A DNA stretch of 64,000 nucleotides from Nageia nagi (lineage: Eukaryota > Pinophyta): assembly GCA_050084985.1 (NCBI GenBank), contig JBITNC010000002.1, positions 22,568,001 through 22,632,000 of the forward strand, in the 5' to 3' direction. The position numbers and the translations under genes are program-made. The notes beneath the pieces were generated by a model, which was not told the origin of the DNA, searched no databases, and was given only the letters and a program-made list of their open reading frames with translations. Within the stretch, counting starts at the first letter, position 1; each line of letters begins with the position of its first letter. Shown piece after piece: positions 22,283 to 34,250 of this stretch.

Positions 22283-22496
22283 GTGTTATGTTCGAATCCC
22301 ACCAAGCATGCAATGATAATGAAACGAACATCTCTAATGAGTGGCAAGCATCGAGTCACCTATGTCCCTTCCTCTCCACCTCCTGCTCGCAATACTACTT
22401 CCAAATACAACTTCGTTAAGGTTCGTGTTTGGTTAGGAGAAAGTGCAGATCACTATTATGTTCTGTCCAGGTTCCTTCTCAGCAGGATGTTAACTA
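22283..22496 (+). pseudogene. captured fragment resembling plant 2-phosphoglycerate kinase-like P-loop protein
   Basis: An open frame (22283-22564) whose central part reads VTYVPSSPPPARNTTSKYNF then VKVRVWLGESADHYYVLSRF then LLSRMLTIT. I recognise KVWLG..ADHYYVLSRFLLSRMLTVTK as the conserved N-proximal segment of the plant P-loop 2-phosphoglycerate kinase-like family (recall of motif only). The kinase P-loop is not included. The segment stops at about 22495, where the DNA continues as PPR in another frame: a chimeric junction. A tRNA box-B-like GTTCGAATCC lies just before it (22289-22298). Confidence 0.6.
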
Positions 22497-22565
22497 TCAC
22501 CAAGGATATGCACAAAATGGATTTCCTGAAAAGGCCAGAGAGACTTTTAAGCATATGTAATTAAT
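22497..22565 (+). pseudogene. captured PPR gene fragment in element C leader (part 2)
   Basis: Frame shifted by one from the preceding kinase-like segment: GYAQNGFPEKARETFKHM followed by a stop, a textbook PPR motif end. With 21925-22235 it brackets the kinase-like piece, as if that piece had been placed into PPR sequence. Confidence 0.65.
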
Positions 22566-24323
22566 TTTAAACCTGCTTCCTCCTCCCTCACCGTTTAACC
22601 TTCTCCCTAGCATTAGTCCATTCAAAATTTTTAGCTTCTCCTTACAATTGAAATAAATGCAAGCATTAATTATGAAGTCAAACCTTGGGTAAAAGTTTTC
22701 CAAAAAGGAGGCTACCTTCTATGCTCCTCCACAAGCAACATGCTCTTCTTGGTAGAAGAAAAAGGGGGGGTCATTTTTTAAGTATAAACATGCATTTAAT
22801 TTTTGTTTTACCAACTAGAAAGGGGATTTGATTTTTTTTGTTTCACCACCTAAGTCTTAAGAACCCAACCAAACCCCTTGAGCATTAAGTTTTTTACTAC
22901 TCCCAAGAGGCAACGTATACTCCTTCTTGGTAAGGGAAGGGTTGCCATCACTACTTTACCTATATGCATTTATTTTTTGACTTGAAGTATTTTAGAGTGC
23001 TTGAAGTAAAAGAAGCATTAAATTGCATAAAGTAGGGGTATGGGTCTCCTATTACAACTTGCACACATATACTTCTTAGGCATTTATTTTTTTACTTACT
23101 TGCTTACAAGTTAATTTCTCCCATTAAATGGACTTAGAAGTACTTAGAATATTTCTAATATTTTACTCCAAATTGCATGTTTAAAATTACTAAAAGTGCA
23201 CATGTAATTTTTTAATGCTAACCTCTTAGCCTTTTTTTGTAAGCATAGTAATTTAGCCTAAGCATGCTATTTTTTAAGTAAATAAGGGAAAATTTTTACT
23301 TAAAATGCATACTTATAATACAAGTCTTAGCATACAATTTTTTTTAGGGATAAAACTTTAAGTGAAAAGGGGGAATTGGTATAATTTTTACTTAAATTTT
23401 ATCTAGATCTTGAATGCTAGACTTATGATGCATGTATCTTTATCTTGTTTGAAGAATAAAACATGCTTGGGACTTAAATGTTTAAGTTAAATAATGCATG
23501 ATGCATGATTACTTAATTTTTTTTAAGTCATGGAATAATGCATGTTATGAATTAAATGCTAAGTAGGACTTAGTTCTTTTTTAATTCATTAAGTACTTGA
23601 ATATATTGAGCAAAATATACAAAATGTAAAATTCCTTTAGGGGTTAGTACAAAACCCATTGGACTTTTTAAGGTTTTTCAAAGCTCGTGTGGATGATGCA
23701 ATTTTACTTTACTTCATATTTTTGCACAATTTGCTTATACTTGCAAAAATGCAAATATTGAAAAGTAACCCCTAAAATGAACACATCCGCACGTATTCTT
23801 CCACAACATGACTTGTTTGGGGAGCCACAAGGTGAGGACAGGGCAGACTGGAGCCCTTTTAGTCTAAAGAACTAAGTGGTGGTAAGTCCATCTTAATTGC
23901 CCCTAAGACCTCTGTTGGATTGGACATAACTCTATTAGGTGGACAGGCATGTGTGTAGTGATACCACATGTCTGCACGTCCATTCAGGGATTATCCTGAT
24001 AACCTAGGAGGAAAACTGAAAACCTTAATCAAGATAATTAAAATGGCCGGTCCAAGATACATCGGATCCTTGGAAAATAGTTGGTACTTCTCCTTGTGAG
24101 AGTATATTACTGACCAAGGTGAACTGGATGAGGACTAGTAGTACTTGGGCTCCACCTTGCAGGCATCTAGGTGAAGGCCCAATTCTACATAAGAAAATAA
24201 CCCCAACATTATTCCTCTACGGATCGTGGTTATAAGTTTGCACATGTGGGACATGTTTAATTTGTATAGATGGAAACTTATAAAATTTGCATTCTTATTG
24301 CATATTTATTTTTTGTACAAACA

Positions 24324-27300
24324 ATGGTTGAAACCTTCATACCCAAGCACATACTCGATGGTTCCAACTACGGCATATGGGAACATCGTATGAGAGTTGA
24401 GTTACAGGCAAGGAAGCTATGGCAGATAGTAAATGAAGATCTATTTACTCCTACAGATGAGAAGGCCCTTGAAATTTACAACTCAAAGAATGAGATAGCA
24501 ACCTCAATGATCTATAGTGCAGTCTCAGATGACATCCTTCTCATGATTTCTTCCTCGACATCAGCAAAAGAAGCTTGGGATAGACTAAAGAAAATTTACC
24601 TTGGGTCCAAATTTTCAAGAAGGTTCACCATTCTACAAAATTTGTTGTAGTATCATCAAGGAGAAGATGAAAGTGCCTCAATCTACTTGAACAAAATCAT
24701 TGACCTCAGGACACAACTAGTTCACTGTGGGTGCAATTGGATTAATGATGAGTTCATGGTCTTCATTATTCTTTAAAGCCTCTCTACAAAGTTCAGTAAC
24801 TTTGTCATAGTTATGGAGACTAGGCTCGATGATGAAGAAGATGTTATCTCCCTTGACAATCTTTCTAGACTCCTTCTGAAGCATGAGGAAACTTTGAACA
24901 AGAAAATGTTGAATATTTCTCCAAAGGATAATAGCATTGCTCTAGGAGCAACCAAAACTCCTTTCAAGAAGATGTTCAAACATTATAAATTCAAAGACAA
25001 CAAATCCTCATCTACCATCAGGAAGCACAACAACTTCAAGTAAAGGAATGACAAAGCTGGATCAAGCAAACCAACACCGCAAGAAAAGTTTGATGGGAAT
25101 TGTAACTTCTGTGGCATCTTTGGGCACAAAGAGTATGATTATCGCAAAAAGAAATTTTCTCAAAAAGGAAAGGGAAATGCAAATGTGAGAAATTTCAATA
25201 ATAAAAAGAAGAACAAGCATGCTGCTTCTATTTTCTACTACTTAATGACTTAAACTATTTCAAATGATTGGATTGTTGATTCAAGATGCACTAATCACAT
25301 GTGTTATGAAAAGGATAAGTTTGAAAACTTTCATAAGTACAACAAGGATACAGTTGTGATAGGTGATAATACAGTTCTTGATTTTCAAGGAATAGGGAAT
25401 GTGAAGATTCATGGAAAAGCGCTTGATAATGTCTTTTATGTGCCTAAGCTAAGGATGAATCTTATCTCTGTAATTCAGATTACAAGGACAAGATGCTCAT
25501 TTGAGTTTACCTCACACTCTTGGTGTGTTAAGAAAGGACTTGCCACTTTGATGAAAGGATCAGTAAAGAATGACCTTTATATTATGGATCAAGTACCTTC
25601 AAAGATTTGTCTTACTACAAATGTGTGTTCAAAAGGTAATCTTTGGCATGAACGATTAGGGCACCTTAACCAAAAGAGTATTCAAGATATGAAAAATCAA
25701 GAACTTGTGGAAGGTTTACCTAATATTTCACCCACAATTGGTCTTTGTGAAAGGTGCATTCTTGGAAAGATGAATAGGCAAAAGTTTGAAAAGGATAAGG
25801 CAACTAGGGCTACTCATCCTCTTTAGCTTGTGCATTCAGATTTGATGGGTCCATTTCAGACTAAGTCTCTAGGGGGAGCTTCTTATGTTCTGACCTTCAT
25901 TGATGACTTCAGGAGGATGACATTTGGTTATCTACTTGAGCACAAGGATCAAACTTTTGATCAATTTAAAGACTTCAAGGCACTTGTTGAAAATCAAACT
26001 GATTTTAAGATCAAAATGCTGAGATCTAACAATGGGGGTGAGTATAATAGCAATGAGTTTAACGACTATTGTGTTAAACATGGGATCAAGTGATAATTCA
26101 CAATACCTTACACCCCTCAGCAAAATGGAGTTGCTGAAAGAAAGAATCGCACCATTATGGAAATGGCAAGATGCATGTTGGGTAACCTTCCTAGTTTCTT
26201 ATGGGGAGAAGCTATTCACACTGCTATTCACACCCTAAATAGGTGTCCTACTAAAGCAGTTGAAGGAAAAACTCCGTATGAAGCATGGACAGGAAAGAAA
26301 CCTAACATCTCACACTTCATGGTCTTTGGATGTGATGCATTTGCCTTCATTACCTCAGAGAAAAGAAAGAAGCTAGACAAAAGATCAGAAAAGTGCATCT
26401 TTGTGGGGTATGATAATCAGCATAGAGGTTACAGGCTCTACTCCTCATCCCATAAAATTGTCTTTATTTCTAGGGATGTCAAGTTCAATGAACTTCCTGT
26501 GGATACGACTTCTCATGCTGAGGTGTCTGATTCAGATGATTCTATGCATGCACCTAACTGGTTGGATGATCATGTAGGGAAGTCACCACAAGAGCAAAAT
26601 TCTCCAGCTCAGAGAATTACAAGAAGTATGACCTTAAATAAATCCTTATTTGCCAAAATTGATAATATGAATGAGCCATCAACATTCAAAGAAGCTTCCA
26701 AGCAAGAGTGTTGGATGGAAGCTATGAAAGTTGAGTATGAGGCACTCATGAAAAATGAAACTTGGGATTTGGTTCCTTATCCCAATGAGAAAAATGTGAT
26801 TGGAAATAAATGGATTTACAAGGTTAAGTACAATTCTAATGGAGAAGTTGAAAAATACAAAGCAAGGTTAGTGGCCAAAGGATTCGCTCAGAAATATGGT
26901 ATTGATTATGAGGAAACCTTTGCTCCTATGGCCAAAATGCCTACTGTTAGGATAATCCTTGCTCTTTCTACAGCTCAGGGATGGAAAGTTTTCCAACTTA
27001 ATGTCAAGAGTGCATTTCTCAATGGTGACTTGGATGTAGAAATCTACATGAATCAACCAGAAGGATTTATTCCAGAAGGAAAAGAGTCTCTTGTGTGCAA
27101 GCTAAAGAAGTCTTTGTATGGACTTAAACAAGCACCTAGAGCATGGTACAAGAAAATTTTAGGATTCTTTGTAGATATTGGTTTTTCCAAGTGCTTCTCC
27201 AACTCAGATCTCTATGTACTCAATCAAGGAAAAGACGTGGTCTTAATTCTCCTTTATGTGGATGATCTTCTCATAACAGGAAACAATATTGAAATCATCC

Positions 27301-28220
27301 AAGAGTGCATATCCAAACTGAAGGCAACATTTGAAATGACTGATCTAGGTCTATTGCATTACTATCTTGGAATGCAAGTATACCAACACAAAGATTGTAC
27401 TTATCTTAGTCAATCTAAGTATATATCATACATATTGCAAAAGTTTGGAATGGAGGAGTGTAGATATGTTGCAATACCTGTTTCTCCTAGAATCGTTGTA
27501 TCATTGAGCTCAGATTCTCAGTTGGCTGATGCTACAGCTTATAGGCAATTGATCGGTAGTCTTTTGTATCTAACTATCTCTCGTCCTGATATTACCTTTG
27601 CAGTGAATCTGATGGCACGATTCATGCAAAAACCATATGTTGAACACCTCAATGCTGTGAAGCAAATCTTGAGGTATGTGGCAGGGACAAAGGATCTTGC
27701 TCTTAAGTATTCCAAAGTGCCCTCAATTGTTCTCTCAGGGTTCTCAGATTCTGATTATGGGGGAGATAGAGATGACAGAAAATCAACCTCTGCATATGTG
27801 TTCAGCATTGGTTCAGGTGCTATCTCTTGGGCTTCCAAGAAGCAACCTACTGTGACTCTTTCTACCACCGAAGTTGAATATCAAGCCATGTCTATTGCCG
27901 CCCAAGAAGCTATTTGGCTAAGACATCTTCTGAATGAAATTGGGTATAAGCAAAATGGCCCATCTCTTATTTCTTCAGATAATCAATTGCCTATCTCTTT
28001 GGCTAAGAATCCTGTGTTCTATCAAAGAACCAAACATGTGGAAATCCAAGCCCATTTTATCAGGGAGAAGGTTCTAGGTGACATCATACACTTGGAGTAT
28101 TTTCCATCTACTGAAAACTCCACTGATCTATTCACCAAGCCCCTTCCTGAAGCTCAGTTCAGCAAGCTTAGGGATTCTCTCGGGTTGGTGAAGTTGCTCT
28201 CAAGGGGGAGTGAAGTTTGA
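24324..28220 (+). pseudogene. Element C gag-pol polyprotein (one frame, seven premature stops)
   Basis: 3,897 bp from ATG 24324 (an in-frame ATG 54 bp upstream is not conserved) to TGA 28220, no frameshift. Stops at 24648, 24774, 25041, 25251, 25824, 26091 and 26094 are each one C-to-T change from CAG, CAA or CGA. Domains: gag residues 1-260 with CNFCGIFGHKEYDY (fourth zinc ligand is Tyr), protease (DSRCTNH, the DSG Gly changed to Arg), GAG-pre-integrase, integrase (HSDLMGPF intact, RSNNGGEY with Asn for the second Asp), RT (FQLNVKSAFLNG, LLYVDDLL), RNase H (LSGFSDSDYGGDRDD, SSDNQ). The last 687 codons (26157-28220) are entirely open. Not functional, but nearly so in RT and RNase H. Confidence 0.95.
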
Positions 28221-28291
28221 ACCTTTGTTAATGATGACAACTTCACCTCTAAGAGGCTCTTTTGTTGTTGTATAGCATGTGTTGATTATGA

Positions 28292-28780
28292 TATACCTTC
28301 GTGGTAAGTTTGCTCTGTGTGATAAACTTGTTGTACATTTTTATACCTCCGTGGTAAGTTTGCTCTGCGTGAAAAACTTGTTATACATTTTTATACCTCC
28401 GTGGTAAGTTTGCTCTGTGTGACAAACTTGTTGTACATTTTATACCTCCATGGTGAGTTTGCTCTGCGTGAGAAACTTGTTGTACAATTTTTGAGCATAT
28501 AATTAATATACCTCCGTGGTAAGTTCGCTCTACGTGACAAACTTGTTGTACATTCTATACCTCCGTGGTGAGTTTGCTTTGCGTGAGAAACTCATTGTAC
28601 AATTTTGATGCTCTATACCTCCATGGTGAGTTTGCTCTACATGAGAAACTTGTTGTACAATATTTGAGCATATAATTAATATACCTCCATGGTAAGTTCT
28701 CTCTACTTGACGAACTTTTTGTACATTCTATACCTCCATGGTGAGTTTGCTCTGCATGAGAAACTCGTTGTACAATTTTT
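28292..28780 (+). repeat. stem-loop repeat array of element C (9 units)
   Basis: Same position and unit plan as in B: ATACCTCCGTGGT then AAGTTTG..CAAACTT or GAGTTT..AAACTC. More units have imperfect stems than in B (for example GAGTTT against AAACTT). Confidence 0.88.
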
Positions 28781-29244
28781 ATGCTCTATTAATAATCAAC
28801 ACATGTCTATATACAACAGGTGACTATGAGTGATGGCTTGGCATCTTTGTGATGACTTATAGTGCACCATTATTCAGTTATTTATAAGATAGCATTATTT
28901 GATTCTCTTATTTGAATATATGATGCATCTAACTGATTTTGTTCATGAGTTGCTTGTAGCATGTAGGATCTTCTTTAGAAATGCAGGTTACTCACCTTGT
29001 GAAAGCAAGCTCATGGAGACTCACATGTCAGCTTAAAGTTGATCGACTACTATGTACAGTGAAACCAGTTGTGGTTAATGATTGTATTGTAAACCATTTT
29101 GTCAAATGGTAATGTAGTGAGTCTCATACTAGTTCTCAAAAATATTCTCAAATATGTAAATGTTCTCATCTCCAATTGTATCTCTATGGAGGAGAACTCT
29201 CTCTTACTCTCTCTCTTCTTTCTTCTACGCTCTATCCCAATATT

Positions 29245-29258
29245 GCATTAAGGGGGAG
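29245..29258 (+). promoter_or_regulatory. polypurine tract of element C
   Basis: GCATTAAGGGGGAG abutting the 3' LTR. Confidence 0.9.
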
Positions 29259-29752
29259 TGTTAGAATTTGTAATGAAATATTGTGAATATCTAAACTCCT
29301 TGTAAGTTCAATTAATCACTTAAAGGATATGTAGATACCTTAAGGGATTAATTGAATTCTTTATTATGTGTGGACTTTGACCTAACCATGGGGTTAGTTG
29401 GTAGGTTAAAGTTAGGTCACACATTTATTATAACCCTAACCTTACCCTTGGGTTAAAGGGAGGTTAGGGAGGTGCTCTCAAGCTATAAATAGAGGGCCTC
29501 TCCTCTTGTAAATCTATCTAAGTTTTGGAGTAAGATTACTCTACTTGGTTGTGTAGGAGAGAGCAAGAGAAATGTTGTAAGAGAGGCATAGATTGAGAAT
29601 AGAGAACTAGTTGTGGATGTACTCCCAAGTAGGGAGGAACCACATTATATTGGTGTCATATTATGTGAATGATGTTCTTAGAATTGTAGATGATGAATGA
29701 TTTAGCTTCCTAGTCTTGGACCTTGGGAATTAGATCTAGGCTAATTCCATCA
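29259..29752 (+). repeat. 3' LTR of element C
   Basis: 494 bp; pairs with 20679-21174. TATA box near 29484-29491. TSD AAGGT follows. Confidence 0.95.
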
Positions 29753-29757
29753 AAGGT

Positions 29758-29881
29758 CCTGTTGTATGTGCCCAATAATGGCTAGATATTCTAGCCAACA
29801 TCACATTAGGATATTATCTATGTGAGTGGTCCTTGGCCAGGTCCTGGCCTTCTCCAATGCAGTTGTGGTCATAAGCCCACC
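29758..29881 (-). pseudogene. decayed PMD-like gene, upstream part
   Basis: Continuation of 19157-20673 across element C; the minus-strand reading GWAYDHNCIGEG..LAKDHSHR leads into the segment before LLIALAKHW. Too short to classify alone. Confidence 0.35.
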
Positions 29882-32094
29882 CATAATAAGGATCTTACAT
29901 TCCTACAAGGAAATAAACACATAATTACAACTAATATATGCATTAAAAATTATAAATTTAAATTAACACAATTAATACATGAAATAATCAACCTTAATAA
30001 GGTAAATTATAACTTATTGTGTGATCAAAGAGAAGAAAGTGGGTGTACTTCATGATGTGACCTCTACAATCGATTATAGGATGACCAAATTCTCTCTAGC
30101 CAATGTCAACCATCAGGAAAGCAACCAATAATAAAAACCACATGATCACAAGGTAAAATCACACAAAAAAGTTCTCAAATGGTTGCAGTAGCAAGAATGT
30201 CAGGTAAATGGTGGATAACACCAAGCAAATAGGTCACCAAGTTAGTTGATTGCCAGAGCATCCAAACACAACTAATAAAAAAGTCAAAATGAGTTTTAGA
30301 ACATGAAATTCCTTTCTATATTCCCCCTTTTCTAGTTAAAACCCTAGGTCTTCTTCTTGTTGGTTGTATACTATAGGATATCATTATGTTGTTTGGTCAT
30401 TGGGATTTAAATTATTTCATGTGATTACGATTTCTTTTTTGAAACCCAATGTTGGTTTTTCTATGTTGCCAACGATGTCTGTTTTCCCATATCAGTTGTT
30501 GGTTCAATGGCTCTTAATTAAAAATATGAAAAGCATATCTTTTACTCCCTTATAGTAAGTATTCAACTACTTATTGTTCATTTACATTATTTAATTTTAT
30601 TAGTATTAAATATACATCGCCAATGACATGGAATTACTCAAATTGGTAGAAATTTCAATTGGGATAATTCAATTTGTATTGTTATAAATTTGATTGAGTG
30701 GTTGTTTTGAACATGGGATTAGTGCAAATGATGAATTTTTATTGCTAAAATTTAATTTTATTTAAATGGTACATCAATTCTTCATCTTTGAAATTACTCA
30801 TGTTTTACAATTGTTATATGACTGAAAATGCATGTTCTATTGTTAATTGGATGCACTATTTTCCTTAAAAATGAAATCATCTGTTTACACACCATAAATA
30901 GCATATAAAAGACATAATTATGCATGCTTTCAAATAGATTATACAATTACATATTGTTACAAGATCAAAATGATGACTATTTTAATTTTATACACATTGC
31001 AAAGCTAAATTGAATATATTGACAAATCTTGCTAATTCATGTTTTCTCTTGCAAATTTTATGATACCTAGAAATGTTATTTCATTTAAGAAACAAGGAAA
31101 AATGATATAACTGATCATCAATTGAATATATTTTAAATTTCTACCTCTAACATGAAAAATCCTATGCCATTAGTGACATGCAATTGATATAAAGCCTTGT
31201 GTACTTGGGGCATATTGAAAATTCATTGAATGGCTATTTATTTTTCCAATTCTTTTATGCACATGGAAATTTTTATGAGTAAATATCACAATTGTAAGAC
31301 CATTGAATGTTTGAATATTTGGTATACTAATGAAAATTGAATGCTACTATTCATTGTTTTGCTAACAATTATTTACAAGCCATGGTCATTCCACGAGCAA
31401 ATCTCTCATTTTTTTAGGATATCCCAAGCTTGAATGATTAAAAATTCTCATCAGCTTGGTACTTATATACTATGAGTTGTTCATCATATTAGTCTATACA
31501 TAATGGACATTACAAGCCTAGGGTATTAAAAAGGATCTCATGTGCTTGTTATTCATATATTATAAGTTGTCTATCACAGTAGTCTATGTATCATGGTTTA
31601 TAACATTATGAGTTGCATCGACCATAGTGATATAATGCATATTATATTTATTTCATCCTTTCTATTTGCATTCCTTATCATTTCATGGATGTGATCTATG
31701 TAGGTATATATTGCTTTATTCTTTAGGAATTATCTGAGTGAGTAGGATTGGCATCAATCGCTCACCTCATAGAAGGACTTCGATTTTGGCTTGCTTATCC
31801 AACATGGCATCAGCTAGGGGAAACCAAAACCAAAAGGGGAAAAATAACATACCATACTTGATATATTTTAATTACATATCCAAAGAGGGGCAAAATGTAG
31901 ACCCCTAAAAATGATTTATTATTTATTTAATAAATCATATTTAGACTCATTAAATGATTAATTGGAAATAATACTTAAATTAAGATAAATTACTATTATA
32001 TTGCAATACCATGTGCTAGGACCAATGTAATACCATGGTTCATATTTAAGTTATCTTGAATATAGAAAAGGTTATTATTATTGCTATGTGTAGC
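29882..32094 (+). other. Ty3-like 3' region with start of an LTR, no coding seen
   Basis: Mostly AT-rich, no recognisable protein. At 31881-31895 a purine tract (CAAAGAGGGGCAAAA) is followed by TGTAGACCCCTAAAAATG (31896 on), the typical layout of a Ty3/gypsy polypurine tract and LTR start. The LTR is cut off after about 200 bp where copia gag begins. The same arrangement is at 43254-43463. Confidence 0.4.
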
Positions 32095-32100
32095 AAATGA

Positions 32101-34250
32101 GAGACTCCTTTTTACCAAAATACATTCTTGATGGTTCCAACTTGAGATTTGGGAACTTCAAATGAGAGCTGAATTGCAAGTAATGAAGCTTTGGCAAACA
32201 GTGAATGAGAACCTTGTACCTCCTGCAGATGAGAAGGCACTAGAGGTTTACAACACAAAGAATGAGTTGGCAACCTCCATGATCTTTTATGCAATTTCAA
32301 ATGATGTGCTACTAATGATTTCATCTTCAACCTCAGCAAAGGAAGCTTGGGATAAGCTTAAACAAATCTACCTTGGATCGAAGTTTTCTAAAATGTTTAC
32401 TATTCTCCAAAGTTGCTTCAATCTCATCAAGAGGAAGATGAAAATGTTGCCATCTACTTGAACAAAATCATTGACCCAAGGACCCAACTTATTGCTTATG
32501 GGTGTTATTGGATCAATGATGAGTTCATGGTCTTCATCATTTTTCAAATTATTTTTTCAAAATTTGAAAACTTTGTGATGGTTATGGAAACAAGGCTTGA
32601 TGATGAAGAAAAAGTCTTCTCCTTTGAGAACCTTTCTGGGCTTCTTTTGAAGCATGAGGAAACCCTTAACAAAAAGGTGTTGATTTATTTTCAAAATATA
32701 ATAATGTTGCTCTTAGAGCAACTAAAACTTTTTTTAAGAAGAATTTCAACCATCAAAAGAAATCTTATCCTTCTTCCTCTAAAAGATTTGAGAAAAGAGG
32801 TAATAAATACAATAGTAGCAAGAATAATGGTAACAACGATAACAATAGGAACAACAACAACAGTAGGAATAAATACAATAATAACCACTTCAAGCAAAGA
32901 GATGAAAATAATTGTAACTATTGTGGCATCCAAGGTCACAAAAAAGTTAGTTGCTACAAAAAGAAAATAAAAGAAAAGAATAAAGGTAATGGAAATGTAA
33001 AAAACTTTAAAAGAAAGAAGAATATACAAGTTGGTTTTGCTATGGTGTTCTACTCCATGTTTCAATCTTTTTCATCTAATTAGATTGTTGATTCTAGTTG
33101 CACTAATCACCTATGCTTTGAAAAGGAAAAGTTTGAGAATTTTCACAAGTATATAAAAGATGCAATTGTGATAGGTGATAACTCTACCTTTTAAGTCTAA
33201 GGAATTGGAAGTATGTTGATTCATGGGAAGGTTCTTGATAATGTGCTCTATGTTCCTAAGCTAAGGATGAACCTTCTCTCCATGATCCAAGTTGCTAAAA
33301 AAGGGTTTTTTTGAGTTCAACTCTTAATCTTGATGCATTAAGAAAGGACTTACCATTTTGGTTAAAGGATCAGTGAAAGATGATCTCTACATTATGGATC
33401 AAGTTCCATCAAAACTGTGTCTTGCTATAAGTGTGTGTTCTAGAGGCAATCTTTGGCACCAATGTTTAGGGCATCTTAACCATAAGAGTATTCAAGTCAT
33501 AAAAGATAAATAACTTATGAAAAGTTTACCTTTAATTTCTTTTTCGATTGGTCTATGCAAAAAGTGTATTCTTGGCAAGATGCATAGATAAAATTTTGAA
33601 AAAGGTAAGGCAACAAGAGCATCTCAACCTCTTGAACTTGTGCATTCAGATTTGATGGGTCCATTTCAAACTAAGTCACTTGGAGGAGCATCTTATATCT
33701 TGACCTTCATTTATGAATTTAGTAGGATGACCTTTGGATATCTACTTGAGCACAAGGATAAAACCTTTGAGAGTTTTAAGGTTTTTAAGGTTGTAATTGA
33801 AAATCAAATTAACCTTAAAATTAAGATGTTAAGATCAGATAATAGAAGAGAATACAATAGCAATGTGTTCAATGATTATTGTGCTATGTATGGAATCAAG
33901 AGGTAGTTTATGATTCCTTACACTCCTCAATAGAATGGTGTTACCTATAAGAAAAACAAATCAATTATGGAAATGGCCACATGCATGTTAGGTAATCTTC
34001 CTAGTTTCTTATGGGGTGAAGCTGTGAGCAATGTTGTTTACACCTTAAATAGGTGTCCCACAAAAGTTATTTAGAGTAAAACTCCTTTTGAGGTATGGTT
34101 AAGAAGAAAACCTAACATTTCTCACCTTAGGGTTTTTGGTTGTGAAGCATTATCCTACATTATTTCTGAGAAAAGGAAGAAGTTAGACAAAAAAGTTAAA
34201 AAATGCATTTTTATGGGTTATGACAGTTAGCATAGAGGCCACAGGCTTTA
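32101..34250 (+). pseudogene. F1: second copia family, gag-protease-integrase remnant
   Basis: Degenerate relative of the A/B/C polyprotein (perhaps 60-70% similar by eye). MRDSFLPKYILDGSN-type start at 32099; gag with LQVMKLWQTVNENL and IFYAISNDVLLMISSSTS; an Asn-rich linker; zinc knuckle remnant; VDSSCTNHLCF (protease DSG changed); integrase with HSDLMGPFQTKSLGGA and RSDNRREYNS. Several frameshifts and stops (for example at 32460, 33082, 33195, 33906). At 34250 the integrase tail GYDS.HRGHRLY jumps directly to RNase H: the RT domain is missing. Shared with F2, so the deletion predates the block-Y duplication. Confidence 0.85.

Larger units (their letters stand above)
21189..24323 (+). other. 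element C long 5' leader
   Basis: 3.1 kb between PBS and gag, unusually long for a copia element. 21189-21900 is AT-rich with a run of 13 G at 21655-21667 and a second G run near 21854. 21925-22565 holds host-gene fragments. 22740-23760 is AT-rich family-specific sequence shared with A and, from 23387, with B. 23757-24323 is conserved with A and B. It contains many short upstream start codons; gag would need reinitiation, an internal entry site or splicing. The mechanism is not visible. Confidence 0.8.
20679..29752 (+). mobile_element. Element C: full-length Ty1/copia retrotransposon
   Basis: 9,074 bp with LTRs 20679-21174 and 29259-29752, perfect 5-bp target-site duplication AAGGT (20674-20678, 29753-29757), PBS, a 3.1-kb leader with captured gene fragments, gag-pol, stem-loop array and polypurine tract. 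LTRs differ by about a dozen substitutions and one 2-nt indel by eye, so C looks older than A. It is the reference copy for the family in this window. Confidence 0.95.

Noticed and set aside
22262-22306. tRNA gene
   Set aside because: Only a box-B-like stretch is present; no acceptor stem, D arm or anticodon arm can be folded.
24270-24323. Upstream in-frame ATG for element C gag
   Set aside because: Not matched by B, and the conserved protein start is MVETFIPKH at 24324.
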